From: Rhodeus uyekii
Lineage: Eukaryota > Chordata > Actinopteri > Cypriniformes > Acheilognathidae
Direction of reading: 5' to 3'
DNA length: 64,000 nt
Assembly (NCBI GenBank): GCA_037043235.1
Contig: JAWRVZ010000619.1
Location: forward strand, 1-64,000
How positions within the stretch are numbered: the stretch's first letter is position 1; each line of letters begins with the position of its first letter. Both the position numbers and the translations under genes were made by a program. The notes beneath the pieces are model-generated. The model saw only the letters and a list, made by a program, of their open reading frames with translations, was not told the origin of the DNA and did no database searches. Of the stretch, positions 27,393 to 39,642 are shown in pieces.

Positions 27393-30300
27393 TCATTCAT
27401 ACACACATTCATACATGCAAAGATTAATTTATATACACACACATTCATACATTCATGCATTCATTCACACATACATTCAATCACACAAACACATCCATTA
27501 ATTCATCCAAACACTTATACATTCATTCATTCACACACACTCATTCACTCATACATACATACATTCATACTTACATATTCATACACACACTAATACATTC
27601 ATACACGCATTCATTCATACATTTAGCCATTCACACACACATACATTCGAACACACACACACATCCATTCATTCACACACACACATTCACTCATACATAC
27701 AAACATGCATACACTCATACACACATACATTCATTCATACATGCATACATTCATTCATACTCACATTCATGCATACATTCATACATTCACACACACACAC
27801 ACACACTCACACACTCATTCACTCATACACACATATATTAATTCACTCATACACACATACATTCATTCATACATTCATTCATACACACATACTCATACAC
27901 GCATACATTTATACACACATTAATTCATTCACTCATATATTCATTCATTAATACATTCAACCATTCTTACACAAATTCATACATTCATACATAAATTCAT
28001 ACACACACGCTCTCATTCATTCATACATGTAATCATTAATTCATTCATACACATGCATTCACGCACATTCATTCATACATGTAATCATTCATTCACACAC
28101 ACATTCACATACACTCATTCACTCATACATACATATATTCATACTTACACAATCATACACACACACACTCATTCATTCATACATTCATACACACACTCAT
28201 TCATTCATACATACATTCATTCATACTTACACATTCATACACACACACACACTAATTCATTCATACATTCACACACTCATTCATTCACACACACATACAT
28301 TCGATCACACACACACACACACACATCCAAACACTCATTCATACATTCATTCATACACTCATACATACATACTCATACACGCACACATTTATACACACAT
28401 TCATTCATTCACTCATATATTCATTCATTAATACATTCAACCATTCTTACACAAATTCATACATTCATACATAAATTCATACACATACACACACGCTCTC
28501 ATTCATTCATACATGTAATAATTAATTCATTCATACACATGCATTCATGCACATGCATTCACGCACATGCATTCATACATGTAATCATTCATTCATTCAC
28601 ACACATTCACATACACTCATTCACTCATACATACATATATTCATACTTACACATTCATACACACACACTCATTCATTCATACAGATTCATTTGTGACAGA
28701 TTCTTACACAAATTCATACATACATTCATACTCATACATGTAATCATTCATTCATACATACATTCATTCACACACACTCATTCATACACACATTCACTCA
28801 TGCATACATACATTCATACACACATTCATGCAAAGATTCATTTATTCACACACACACTAATACATTCATACACACACCCACACTAATACATTCATACACG
28901 CATTCATTCATACACACTCATTCATTCATACATACACACATTCACTCATACATACATACATTCATGCACACACAGATTCATTTGTGACAGATTCTTACAC
29001 AAATTCATACATACATTCATTCACACACACTCACTCTAATACATTGATACACGCATTCATTCATACATTCAGCCATTCACTCACACACACACACACCCAT
29101 TCATTCATACATTCATTCACACACACATTCACTCATACATACAAGCATGCATACACTCATTCATACATGCATACATACACTCATACACATACATTCATCC
29201 AAACACTCATACACTCATGCACGCACGCACTCATTCATTCATACATGCATTCATACAATCATTCATTCATGCATACATACTCATTATTCATTATTCATTC
29301 ATACATATATTCATACACACACACACACACACTAATTCATTCATACACATACATTCACACACACACATTCATGCATACATGCATTCATTCATTCATTCAC
29401 ACACATACACATCCAAAGACTCATTCATACACTCATTCACTCATACATATACATGCACACATTCATATACACATTCATTCATTCACTCATATATTCATTC
29501 ATTAATACATTCAACCATTCTTACACAAATTCATACATACATTCATTCATACACACATAAATTCATACACGCTCTCATTCATTCATACATGTATTCATTC
29601 ATTCACACACACATCCAAAGACTCATTCATACACACTCATACACATTCATTCATTCACTCATAACTTCATTAATACATTCAACCATTATTACACAAATTC
29701 ATACATACATTAATTCATACTCATACATGTAATCATTCATTCATACATTCATTCACACACACTCATCCATACACACATTCACTCATCCATACAAACATGC
29801 GTACACTCATTCATACATGCATACATGCATACACTCATACACATACATTCATCCAAACACTCATACACTCATGCACGCACACACACACACACACATTAAT
29901 TCATTCATACACATACATTCACACACATTCGATCACACACACATCCAAAGACACATTCATACACTCATTCACTCATACATATACATGCACACATTCATTC
30001 ATTCACTCATATATTCATTCATTAATACATTCAACCATTCTTACACAAATTCATACATACATTCATACACACAAATTCATACACACGCTCTCATTCATTC
30101 ATACATGTAATCATTAATTCATTCATACACACATGCATTCACTCATTCATTCACACACACATTCACACACACTCATTCACTCATACATACATTCATACTT
30201 ACACATTCATACACACACACTAATACATTCATACACACATTAATTCATACATACACACATTCACTCATACATACATTCATTGATACACAGATTCATTTGT

Positions 30301-30440
30301 GACAGCTTCTTACACAAATTCATTCATTCATACATTCATTCACACACACATTCACTCATGCATACATTCATTCATACACACACATTCATACATGCACAGA
30401 TTCATTTATACACACACACACACACACACTAATACATTCA
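24425..30440. repeat. (CATT)n/(CATA)n/(CACA)n simple-repeat tract, left block
   Basis: Six kilobases of interleaved cattcattcatacacacaca-type sequence between the convergent genes abcg2 and mcoln3. It has internal higher order. A block reading acattcaaccattcttacac, followed by acaaattcata and cgctctcattc, recurs near 27955, 28435, 29505 and 30025. A phrase gattcatttgtgacagattc (or a one-base variant) recurs near 28684, 28978 and 30290. All His/Thr/Ser/Ile-rich frames here are products of the 4-bp motif. Confidence 0.95.
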
Positions 30441-30990
30441 TAGAAGAAATGTTACATTTATATAGCGCTTTTCCAGAGCTCAAAGCGCTTTACATAGTAC
30501 GGGGGAAATCTCCTCAACCACCACCAATGTGCAGCATCCACCAGGATGATGCGACGGCAGCCATATTGCGCCAGAACGCTCACCACACACCAGCTTAATG
30601 GTGGAGAGGAGACAGAGCAATGAAGCCAATTATAGTATACGGGGGATTAGTAGGCCATGATGGATGGGCAAATTTGTCCAGGATGCCGGGGTTAAATCCC
30701 TACTCTTGCGAAGGACATCCTGGGATTTTTAACGACCACAGAGAGTCGGGACCTCGGTTTAACGTCTCATCCGAAAGACGGTGCTTGTTGCAGTACAGTG
30801 TCCCCGTCACTAAACTGGGGCGGTAGGACCCACACAGACCACAGGCTGAGCACCCCCTGCTGGCCACCTAACACCACTTCCAGCAGCAACCTAGTTTTTC
30901 CAGGTCTCCCATCCAGGTACTGACCAGCTCAACCCTGCTTAGCTTCAGTGGGCAACCAGTCTTAGGCTACAGGGTGATATGGCTGCTATC
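30441..30990 (-). mobile_element. 5S-rRNA-derived SINE (SINE3 type)
   Basis: Read on the - strand, the 5' end at about 30988-30898 closely resembles 5S rRNA: a cagccatatcaccctg start, the box-A-like gaagctaagcagggt, and the box-C-like tggatgggagacct. Next come about 350 bp of body. The tail at 30450-30500 contains gcgctatataaatgtaac, the type of tail shared with fish LINEs. SINE3 elements of zebrafish are known to carry a 5S-derived RNA polymerase III promoter. The whole element sits inside the simple-repeat tract. It is not a functional 5S gene, since only about the first 90 bp resemble 5S, with gaps. Confidence 0.85.
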
Positions 30991-31557
30991 ACACACACAC
31001 ATTCATTCATTCATACACACACACATCCATTAATTCATCCAAACACTCACATATTCATACACTCATACATACATTCATTCATTCACACACACTCATACAT
31101 TCATACATTCATACTTACACATTCATACACACACACACACACACACTAATACATTCATACACTCATTCATTCATACATACATTCAGCCATTCACACACAT
31201 ACATTCAAACAAACACACACACACACACACACACTCATTCATTCACACACACACACAAACATGCATACACTCATTCATGCATGCACGCATTCATTCATAC
31301 ATACATTCAGCCATTCACACACATACATTCAAACAAACAAACAAACACACACACACACACACACACATTCATCCAAACACTCATGCACGCACTCATACAC
31401 GCACTCATTCATTCATACATGCATACATACTCATTATTCATTAATCATTCATACATATATTCATACTTACACACACATTAATTCATTCATACACATACAT
31501 TCATGCATACATGCATTCATTTATTCACACGATCACACACACATCCAAAGACTCATT

Positions 31558-31592
<35 letters not shown>

Positions 31593-31938
31593 TCATTCAC
31601 TCATACACACGTGCATTCACGAACACACTCACATTCATTCATTCACACATCCATCCATAAATTCATATACATACATTTGTTCATACACACATTCATTCAT
31701 ACACACACATATATTCATTAATTCATACATGCATTCATTCATACATTAAACCATTCACACAGAAATTCATTCACTCATACATTAATGATTCATATATACA
31801 TTCACTCATTCATACACACACATTCCTTCACACACATACATTCATTCGCACACACACACACACACACACACTCATTCCCACACACATTCTTTCATACATA
31901 CACACAGACTCATTCATACACACATTCATTTATACATA
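30991..31938. repeat. Simple-repeat tract, second block
   Basis: Continuation of the cattcatacacaca tract between the 5S-derived SINE and the next transposable element, with several pure (CA)n runs, for example near 31220 and 31565. Confidence 0.95.
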
Positions 31939-32737
31939 CCGTATTTATTCGAGTATATCGCGCACACGTGTATAACGCGCACCCCTAATTTTCGATTAAA
32001 AATCAGTATAAAATTTTGTTTCACACCAAACATTGTAATTGACAAAAAACGTTGTTGAACACGTGCAGCCATGATAAAAAACATTTATTTATTGTATAAC
32101 ATATACTTATATAACATATATAACTTATATAACATATATTTATTGACAACATAAACTAATGAACACAATACCGAAAGAGAATTAAAGGTAAAAATATTTA
32201 TTTAAAATCCTTCGACGTCAGATTCCTCATCAGAGACACTAAAGAGTTGCTCCCATTCTTCTGGAGTTAATTTTTCATCAGTGTCCGTCCATTTTATTGC
32301 TGATGCCTGTCTTCACAAAAAACACAAAATGCCTGTCTTCTCCGTAACGTGTGGGTGAGGAAATGAAGCGGCGAGGCGTTTTTTGTTCTTCGCCCTCACG
32401 TACAGTGAGAGGCTGCAGTCTGTGTTACGGGATGTAATGTATCATGCAATCGGCAATCGATTGCTTTGGGCTATGTTGCGGTTGTTGCCGCGGTTTGTTT
32501 GAATACAGTTGCTGAATTGCACTCACGAGTCTGCCTTTTATTTTATGCATATATTGCTACTTAAACAGCCTGTAAAATGCGCAGCGCGAACTCGCAATTT
32601 GCCGGCGCCATCAAAGGACCGGCCGTCAAAACAAACCTCACCCCAGCCCAGCCCAGCCCTCGTGCATAACGCGCATCCCTAACTTTGATTTATTTTTTTG
32701 GTAGAAAATTTTGCGCGTTATACTCGAATAAATACGG
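31939..32737 (-). mobile_element. 799-bp TIR DNA element, TA-flanked, pogo/Tigger-like (tentative)
   Basis: The ends are inverted copies: ccgtatttattcgagtata on the left and its exact complement on the right, extended by cgcgca after one mismatch. TA flanks both sides (31937-31938, 32738-32739). A second, direct copy of cgtgtataacgcgcaccc-type sequence lies inside each end. On the - strand, 32311-32202 encodes a short acidic frame that includes TPEEWEQLF and ends SDEESDVEGF before a stop. Acidic tails of this type occur in pogo/Tigger transposases from memory, so this looks like an internally deleted derivative keeping the transposase 3' end. The superfamily is an inference. Confidence 0.75.
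32202..32311 (-). pseudogene. C-terminal remnant of a DNA transposase
   Basis: About 35 codons, rich in Glu/Asp, ending in EGF and stop within the TIR element at 31939-32737. No catalytic domain is present. The frame is closed upstream by TGA at about 32309-32311. It is either a true remnant of the transposase 3' end or a chance frame. The acidic composition and position near the element middle favour the former. Confidence 0.45.
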
Positions 32738-32765
32738 TATATTCATACTTACACACTCATTCATA

Positions 32766-34314
32766 CAGGGAGTGCAGAATTATTAGGCAAATGAGTATTT
32801 TGACCACATCATCCTCGTTATGCATGTTGTCTTACTCCAAGCTGTATAGGCTGGAAAGCCTACTACCAATTAAGCATATTAGGTGATGTGCATCTCTGTA
32901 ATGAGAAGGGGTGTGGTCTAATGACATCAACACCCTATATCAGGTGTGCATAATTATTAGGCAACTTCCTTTCCTTTGGCAAAATGGGTCAAAAGAAGGA
33001 CTTGACCGGCTCAGAAAAGTCAAAAATAGTGAGATATATTGCAGAGGGATGCAGCAGTCTTAAAATAGCCAAGCTTCTGAAGCGTGATCATCGAACAATC
33101 AAGCGTTTCATTCAAAATAGTCAACAGGGTCGCAAGAAGCGTGCGGAAAAGCCAAGGCGCAAAATAACTGCCCGTGAACTGAGAAAAGTCAAGCGTGCAG
33201 CTGCCAAGATGCCACTTGCCACCAGTTTGGCCATATTTCAGAGCTGCAACATCACTGGAGTGCCCAAAAGCACAAGGTGTGCAATACTAGAGACATGGCC
33301 AAGGTAAGAAAGGCAGAAAGTCGACCACCACTGAACAAGACACACAAGCTGAAACGTCAAGACTGGGCCAAGAAATATCTCAAGACTGATTTTTCTAAGG
33401 TTTTATGGACTGATGAAATGAGAGTGAGTCTTGATGGGCCCGTGGCTGGATTGGTAAAGGGCAGAGAGCTCCAGTCCGACTCAGACGCCAGCAAGGTGGA
33501 GGTGGAGTACTGGTTTGGGCTGGTATCATCAAAGATGAGCTTGTGGGGCCTTTTCGGGTTGAGGATGGAGTCAAGCTCAACTCCCAGTCCTACTGCCAGT
33601 TTCTGGAAGACACCTTCTTCAAGCAGTGGTACAGGAAGAAGTCTGCATCCTTCAAGAAAAACATGATTTTCATGCAGGACAATGCTCCATCACACGCGTC
33701 CAAGTACTCCACAGCGTGGCTGGCAAGAAAGGGTATAAAAGAAGAAAATCTAATGATATGGCCTCCTTGTTCACCTGATCTGAACCCCATTGAGAACCTG
33801 TGGTCCATCATCAAATGTGCGATTTACAAGGAGGGAAAACAGTACACCTCTCTGAACAGTGTCTGGGAGGCTGTGGTTGCTGCTGCACGCAATGTTGATG
33901 GTGAACAGATCAAAACACTGACAGAATCCATGGATGGCAGGCTTTTGAGTGTCCTTGCAAAGAAAGGTGGCTATATTGGTCACTGATTTGTTTTTGTTTG
34001 GTTTTTGAATGTCAGAAATGTATATTTGTGAATGTTGAGATGTTATATTGGTTTCACTGGTAAAAATAAATAATTGAAATGGGTATAAATTTGTTTTTTG
34101 CTAAGTTGCCTAATAATTATGCACAGTAATAGTCACCTGCACACACAGATATCCCCCTAAAATAGCTAAAACTAAAAACTACTTAAAATATTGATACAAA
34201 AATATTCAGCTTTGATATTAATGAGTTTTTTGTGTTCATTGAGAACATGGTTGTTGTTCAATAATAAAATTAATCCTCAAAAATACAACTTGCCTAATAA
34301 TTCTGCACTCCCTG
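32766..34314 (+). mobile_element. Tc1-family transposon, 1549 bp, complete ends
   Basis: The element is flanked by TA (32764-32765 and 34315-34316). Outer ends are inverted: cagggagtgcagaattatta and its complement. Inner inverted copies lie at about 32948-32966 (tgcataattattaggcaac) and 34105-34123. This gives the double inverted/direct repeat layout known from Sleeping Beauty-like Tc1 elements. Between them lies a broken transposase gene. The end sequence is one I associate with a Tc1 lineage reported to have moved horizontally among fishes and lampreys. That link is from memory and unchecked. Confidence 0.93.
32984..33986 (+). pseudogene. Tc1 transposase, two frameshifts
   Basis: The frame opens MGQKKDLTGSEKSKIVRYIA with a paired-type helix-turn-helix (IAKLLKRDHRTIKRFI). 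It then breaks near 33280-33300, continues in a second frame (KTHKLKRQDWAKKYL, VLWTDEMRVSLDG), breaks again near 33512, and ends in a third frame (IIKDELVGPFRVEDG, FMQDNAPSHAS, SPDLNPIENLW, LAKKGGYIGH). The DDE residues are present: Asp in WTDE, Asp in MQDNAPSH and Glu in NPIENLW. Total span is about 330 codons, normal for Tc1. The two frameshifts make this copy inactive unless they are sequencing errors. Confidence 0.92.
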
Positions 34315-34656
34315 TACATACACACACACATTTCATACATTCATTCATACACATACATGCATACACACACACTCATTCCTGTAATCATTCATTCACACAT
34401 AAATTCATTCATACACACATTCATTCATCCATACACTCATACATTTATTCATTCACTCATACATTCACACAAACACTCATTCATACACTCATACACATTC
34501 ATTCACACACACACACACACACACATACACATTCATTCACACACACATACACATTCATTCATTCTTTCATACACTCATACATACATTCGTATACAAACTC
34601 ATACACACCCATTCATGCGCACACTCATTCATTCACTCACACATACATGCATTCAT
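34315..34656. repeat. Simple-repeat tract, third block
   Basis: Continuation of the cattcatacacaca tract after the Tc1 element, including (CA)n runs near 34505. Confidence 0.93.
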
Positions 34657-34830
34657 TCAAGTCAAGTCACCTTTACTTATATAGCGCTTTTTACAATACA
34701 GATTGTTTCAAAGCAGTTTTACAGTGCTCACATGAAAACATTATAAACTAAGTTTGTTTGGCTGAACGGCAGCCTTAAAAGAGCAGGCGAATTAATACAA
34801 TTGATGAATATTAAGTTATGATTATTGATC
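34657..34830. mobile_element. Retroelement tail fragment
   Basis: Begins aagtcaagtcacctttactt, then atatagcgctttttacaata and a body without repeats. The tatatagcgcttt motif is typical of 3' ends of fish LINE/SINE elements. The family is not identified and the right edge is approximate. Confidence 0.5.
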
Positions 34831-35447
34831 GATTTCATTCACACACTAATACATTCATACATTTGTTCACACACACACAAACACATTCATTCATGTAATC
34901 ATTCATTCACACACATTCATTCATCCATACACTCATACACACATACATTAATTCATACATACATTCACACAAACACACACACACATACACATGCATTCAC
35001 ACACACACACACTCACACATTCATTTTTTCATACACTCATACATACATTCATACACACGCACACATTCACTCATACACACATGCATTCATTCACACAGAC
35101 TCATTCATACACACGTGCATTCACACACACACACATTAATTCACTCATACACACATTAATCCATAAATTCATATACATACATTTATACAGGCGTACATTT
35201 GTTCATACACACACATATATATTCATTCATACATGCATTCATTCTTTCATACACACATACATTTATACACACATTTATACAGGCATTCATTCATTCATAC
35301 ACATTCTCACACACCCATTCATTCATTCACTCGTAAAATCATTCACTCATACATACATTCACACACTTACTCATACACACATAAATTCATTCATTCATTC
35401 ATTCACACACACACACACACACATTCACTCCCACATTCATGCATATA
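34831..35447. repeat. Simple-repeat tract, last block
   Basis: Final 600 bp of the cattcatacacaca tract, ending where AT-rich unique sequence starts. Confidence 0.93.
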
Positions 35448-35999
35448 TATAGTGCAAAAAACTTTATTACCATTATTAGTGTATATCAAACTACAAAATT
35501 ACAAATAAAAACAACATTCAATCTGTTAAACCAATCTTACAGCAATATTTGGTTATTTTCATCATATCAGCGCTATTAATGTTAAATACATCTTTTTGTA
35601 ATGACTGATGTTAGTCGAAAAGAATCATTGATACAATTCTCAATTATTGCACTAATTCTTATAATTATTGCATTATTATTATTCATATTTACTAAATATT
35701 TTTATAGCATCAGATAAAATTATGGTTAATTTTTTTTAAATGAGAATCTTTAAATTCATTACAGCTACACTTCATTCATACACAAACAAAATATTTATAA
35801 TTAATCAAATTACACAAATGTTCAAACTTTCATAAAATGGAGAGGATCTATAATGCAGTAAACAATGTGCTCAAAAGAAAACTAGTTTAGACAGCTGTGT
35901 TCATAAGCTTTTTTATACACACACACACAAGATCTAAACACAGATATTGTCCCTTTCACTCACTGCTGTTCATCAATCATACAGACGCCAGGTGAAGGT
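35448..35999 (-). other. mcoln3 3' UTR region, candidate poly(A) signal
   Basis: AT-rich sequence downstream of the mcoln3 stop on the - strand. AATAAA in - sense lies at 35468-35463, next to the simple-repeat tract, giving a 3' UTR of roughly 540 bp if used. No other feature seen. Confidence 0.4.
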
Positions 36000-38900
36000 T
36001 CAGTCAGTGTCGTCATCAGCGCCACTCTTCCTGCATCACACACACACACACACTAATAACTTTAGAAGTCAAAAGAGCTTTAGTGAAATGTTTGCAAAGA
36101 TAAAGACACAGAGCCGCTGGTGTTCACCTGTGTGAGCAGCACATCAGGCATCGGCCGCGGGTCTCGCTCACACTGAAGCGGCCGGATTCAGGAGGGTCTT
36201 TACACTGCATGATGAACGCCTGAAGATCCGACACGGGCTCCCCGTCCAACCGCTGGTGCTGCGACAAACCATCAGAAGCACACACACTTTATGCAGATCC
36301 GGAGTAAGAAGAGCATTTAAACTCAAGGGGTTCTTCACGATACGACGATTCTAGCAACAAAACTGATTGAAAAGTACATTAAATCAGAAGAGTGTGTGAG
36401 CGGAGTCTCACTACACAACCAAACCCATCTCTGTACTTGTGTAATGACAATAAAGTTGAATCTAATCTAATCTCAAATCAGAGCCAATCAGAAGAGCGTG
36501 TGGGCGGAGTCTCACTGCACAACCAAAACCTTCTCAAATTAGAGCCAATCAGAAGAGATGGTGGGCGGAGTCTCACTGCACAACCAAATCCATCCCAAAT
36601 CACAGCCAATAAGAAGAGCGTGTGGGCGGAGTATCACTGCACAACCAAATCCATCCCAAATCACAGCCAATAAGAAGAGCGTGTGGGCGGAGTCTCACTG
36701 CACAACCAAATCCATCTCTGTACTTGTGTAATGACAATAAAGTTGAATCTAATCTAATCTCAAATCAGAGCCAATCAGAAGAGCATGTGGGTGGAGTCTC
36801 ACTGCACAACCAAATACATCTCAAATCACAGCCAATCAGAAGAGCGTGTGGGTGGAGTCTCACTGCACAACCAAATCCATCCCAAATCTCAGCCAATCAG
36901 AAGAGATGGTGGGCGGAGTCTCACTGCTCAAATAAATCCATCTCAAATCACAGCCAATCAGAAGAGCATGTGGGTGGAGTCTCACTGCACAACCAAATCC
37001 ATCCCAAATCTCAGCCAATCAGAAGAGATGGTGGGCGGAGTCTCACTGCTCAAATAAATCCATCTCAAATCACAGCCAATCAGAAGAGCGTGTGGGTGGA
37101 GTCTCACTGCACAACCAAATCCATCCCAAATCTCAGCCAATCAGAAGAGATGGTGGGCGGAGTCTCACTGCTCAAATAAATCCATCTCAAATCACAGCCA
37201 ATCAGAAGAGCATGTGGGCGGAGTCTCACTGCACAACCAAATCCATCCCAAATCACAGCCAATCAGAAGAGATGGTGGGCGGAGTCTCACTGCTCAAATA
37301 AATCCATCCCAAATCACAGCCAATCAGAAGAGCATGTGGGCGGAGTCTCACTGCACAACCAAATCCATCCCAAATCACAGCCAATCAGAAGAGATGGTGG
37401 GCGGAGTCTCACTGCTCAAATAAATCCATCTCAAATCACAGCCAATCAGAAGAGCATGTGGGCGGAGTCTCACTGCACAACCAAATCCATCCCAAATCAC
37501 AGCCAATCAGAAGAGATGGTGGGCGGAGTCTCACTGCTCAAATAAATCCATCCCAAATCACAGCCAATCAGAAGAGCATGTGGGCGGAGTCTCACTGCAC
37601 AACCAAATCCATCTCAAATCACAGCCAATCAGAAGAGATGGTGGGCGGAGTCTCACTGCTCAAATAAATCCATCCCAAATCACAGCCAATCAGAAGAGCA
37701 TGTGGGCGGAGTCTCACTGCACAACCAAATCCATCCCAAATCACAGCCAATCAGAAGAGATGGTGGGCGGAGTCTCACTGCTCAAATAAATCCATCCCAA
37801 ATCACAGCCAATCAGAAGAGCATGTGGGCGGAGTCTCACTGCACAACCAAATCCATCTCAAATCACAGCCAATCAGAAGAGATGGTGGGCGGAGTCTCAC
37901 TGCTCAAATAAATCCATCCCAAATCACAGCCAATCAGAAGAGCATGTGGGTGGAGTCTCACTGCACAACCAAATACATCTCAAATCACAGCCAATCAGAA
38001 GAGCGTGTGGGCGGAGTCTCACTGCACAACCAAATCCATCCCAAATCACAGCCAATCAGAAGAACGTGTGGGCGGAGTCTCACTGCACAACCAAAACTTT
38101 CTCAAATTAGAGCCAATCAGAAGAGCGTGTGGGCGGAGTCTCACTGCACAACCAAATCCATCCCAAATCACAGCCAATCAGAAGAGCGTGTGGGCGGAGT
38201 CTCACTGCACAACCAAATCCATCCCAAATCACAGCCAATCAGAAGAGCATGTGGGCGGAGTCTCACTGCACTTGCAAAAATGATTATAAAAGAACGTTTG
38301 TGTAACATTACAAGAGTAAAGTTATTAAATTTTAAATTAGATAACATATTGGTGTTTCTTTGGGTTTCCAGTAACACTTCAAGATCCAGCAGGTCCAAAA
38401 ACTTTTATCTTATTTTATAATGATGAAAGAATAGAAGAGTAAGGATGCGGTGTTTCAGTCAGCGGTTCTCTCACCTTGATGGTGTCGTAGGTGTCGGTGA
38501 TGAGCGTGATGAACAGACTGAGCACCATGTAGATGAACAGAGACACGAACGTGTAGAGATACAAGCGGCTGAAGAGCCACACCACGTAACTCTTCTTCTG
38601 CATCTTCTTGAAAGTGGCGAACATGTCGTCGCCGTTGATGAGGGAGAACAGACTCTCGGACACCAAGTTAAACGTCCGGAACTGATGGAAAACAACATAC
38701 AAATCATCAGAACGATGCGCTTCACATTCCTGACAGTAGATGGCGATGTAAGACTGAGCAGAATTGCATGGGGAATATTTTTGGCTTCACAGTCCTACTG
38801 AAAAAGATTTTGGCCGTGAAACTTCGCCGAACAATGGTAAATGTGATCGAACGTGGCTTGCAATTTGTATTAGTAAATTTATTGCCAAAACGTTCACTCT

Positions 38901-39604
38901 GTTTTTTTATTGTTTTTTTTATATTGTTACAAACATTTAATGGCCTCCAGAATATATTGTTGTATGAATATCTGAAGACACAATGTATATTAATACACAC
39001 ATTACGTCTAAAGCGTCACAGTCGTTTCCTCGTCACGTGTGCAACATTTCATTCAGTAACGGTTTTGATTTCAATGCTGTTTAATGTGGATTGATTGATT
39101 TGTTGTGTATCAGCAATGCTTCTGTCGCTCGTTTCTGCTTCTTCTTCGCCTGTTTTTATCAGGATATTCTTCCCTCTTTCTGAAGAGGTGTAACAGCGCC
39201 CCCTGCCGTATAACAGTGGAAACATGGATTCAGTCAATGGCCGGGAAAGAGTTAATCGTTTAAGGAAACTCAGTTTAAACATTTATTTTTGGAACTTCTA
39301 CTGTTTGTTTTTATCCGATTACATTGTATTTCTGATAATATTCTTCTTCAGATACACCCCTTTTTTCTTACCAATTCACATAGGCTTGTTTAAAAGGCAG
39401 TGTGAGCGCGAGTTGTGTGCCGTTGTGACCTCTGACCTTGGTGTGGTAGGGTCCCAGCACGATCCAGCCGCAGAAGCAGTACCCGAGGTAAATCATGGCC
39501 GCGCAGCAGGAGAAACGGAGGACGTTCGGAAACGCCGCTCGCATCGTGATGATGAGGATCTGACCGGAGGAAACCACACAACCAGTCAACAGAGGGCGCT
39601 GTCT

Positions 39605-39642
<38 letters not shown>

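Noticed and set aside
30898..30988. A 5S rRNA gene on the - strand
   Set aside because: Only the SINE head resembles 5S, with gaps, and it is fused to SINE body and tail.
24547..35508. Many His/Thr/Ser/Ile-rich open frames of 60-277 codons
   Set aside because: All are products of the CATT/CATA/CACA motif and overlap one another in several phases.
36392..38420. A series of 69-198 codon frames with SHCTT and QPIRR phrases, spaced 122 bp
   Set aside because: They follow the 61/122-bp tandem repeat in antisense to mcoln3. No splice or start context supports them.
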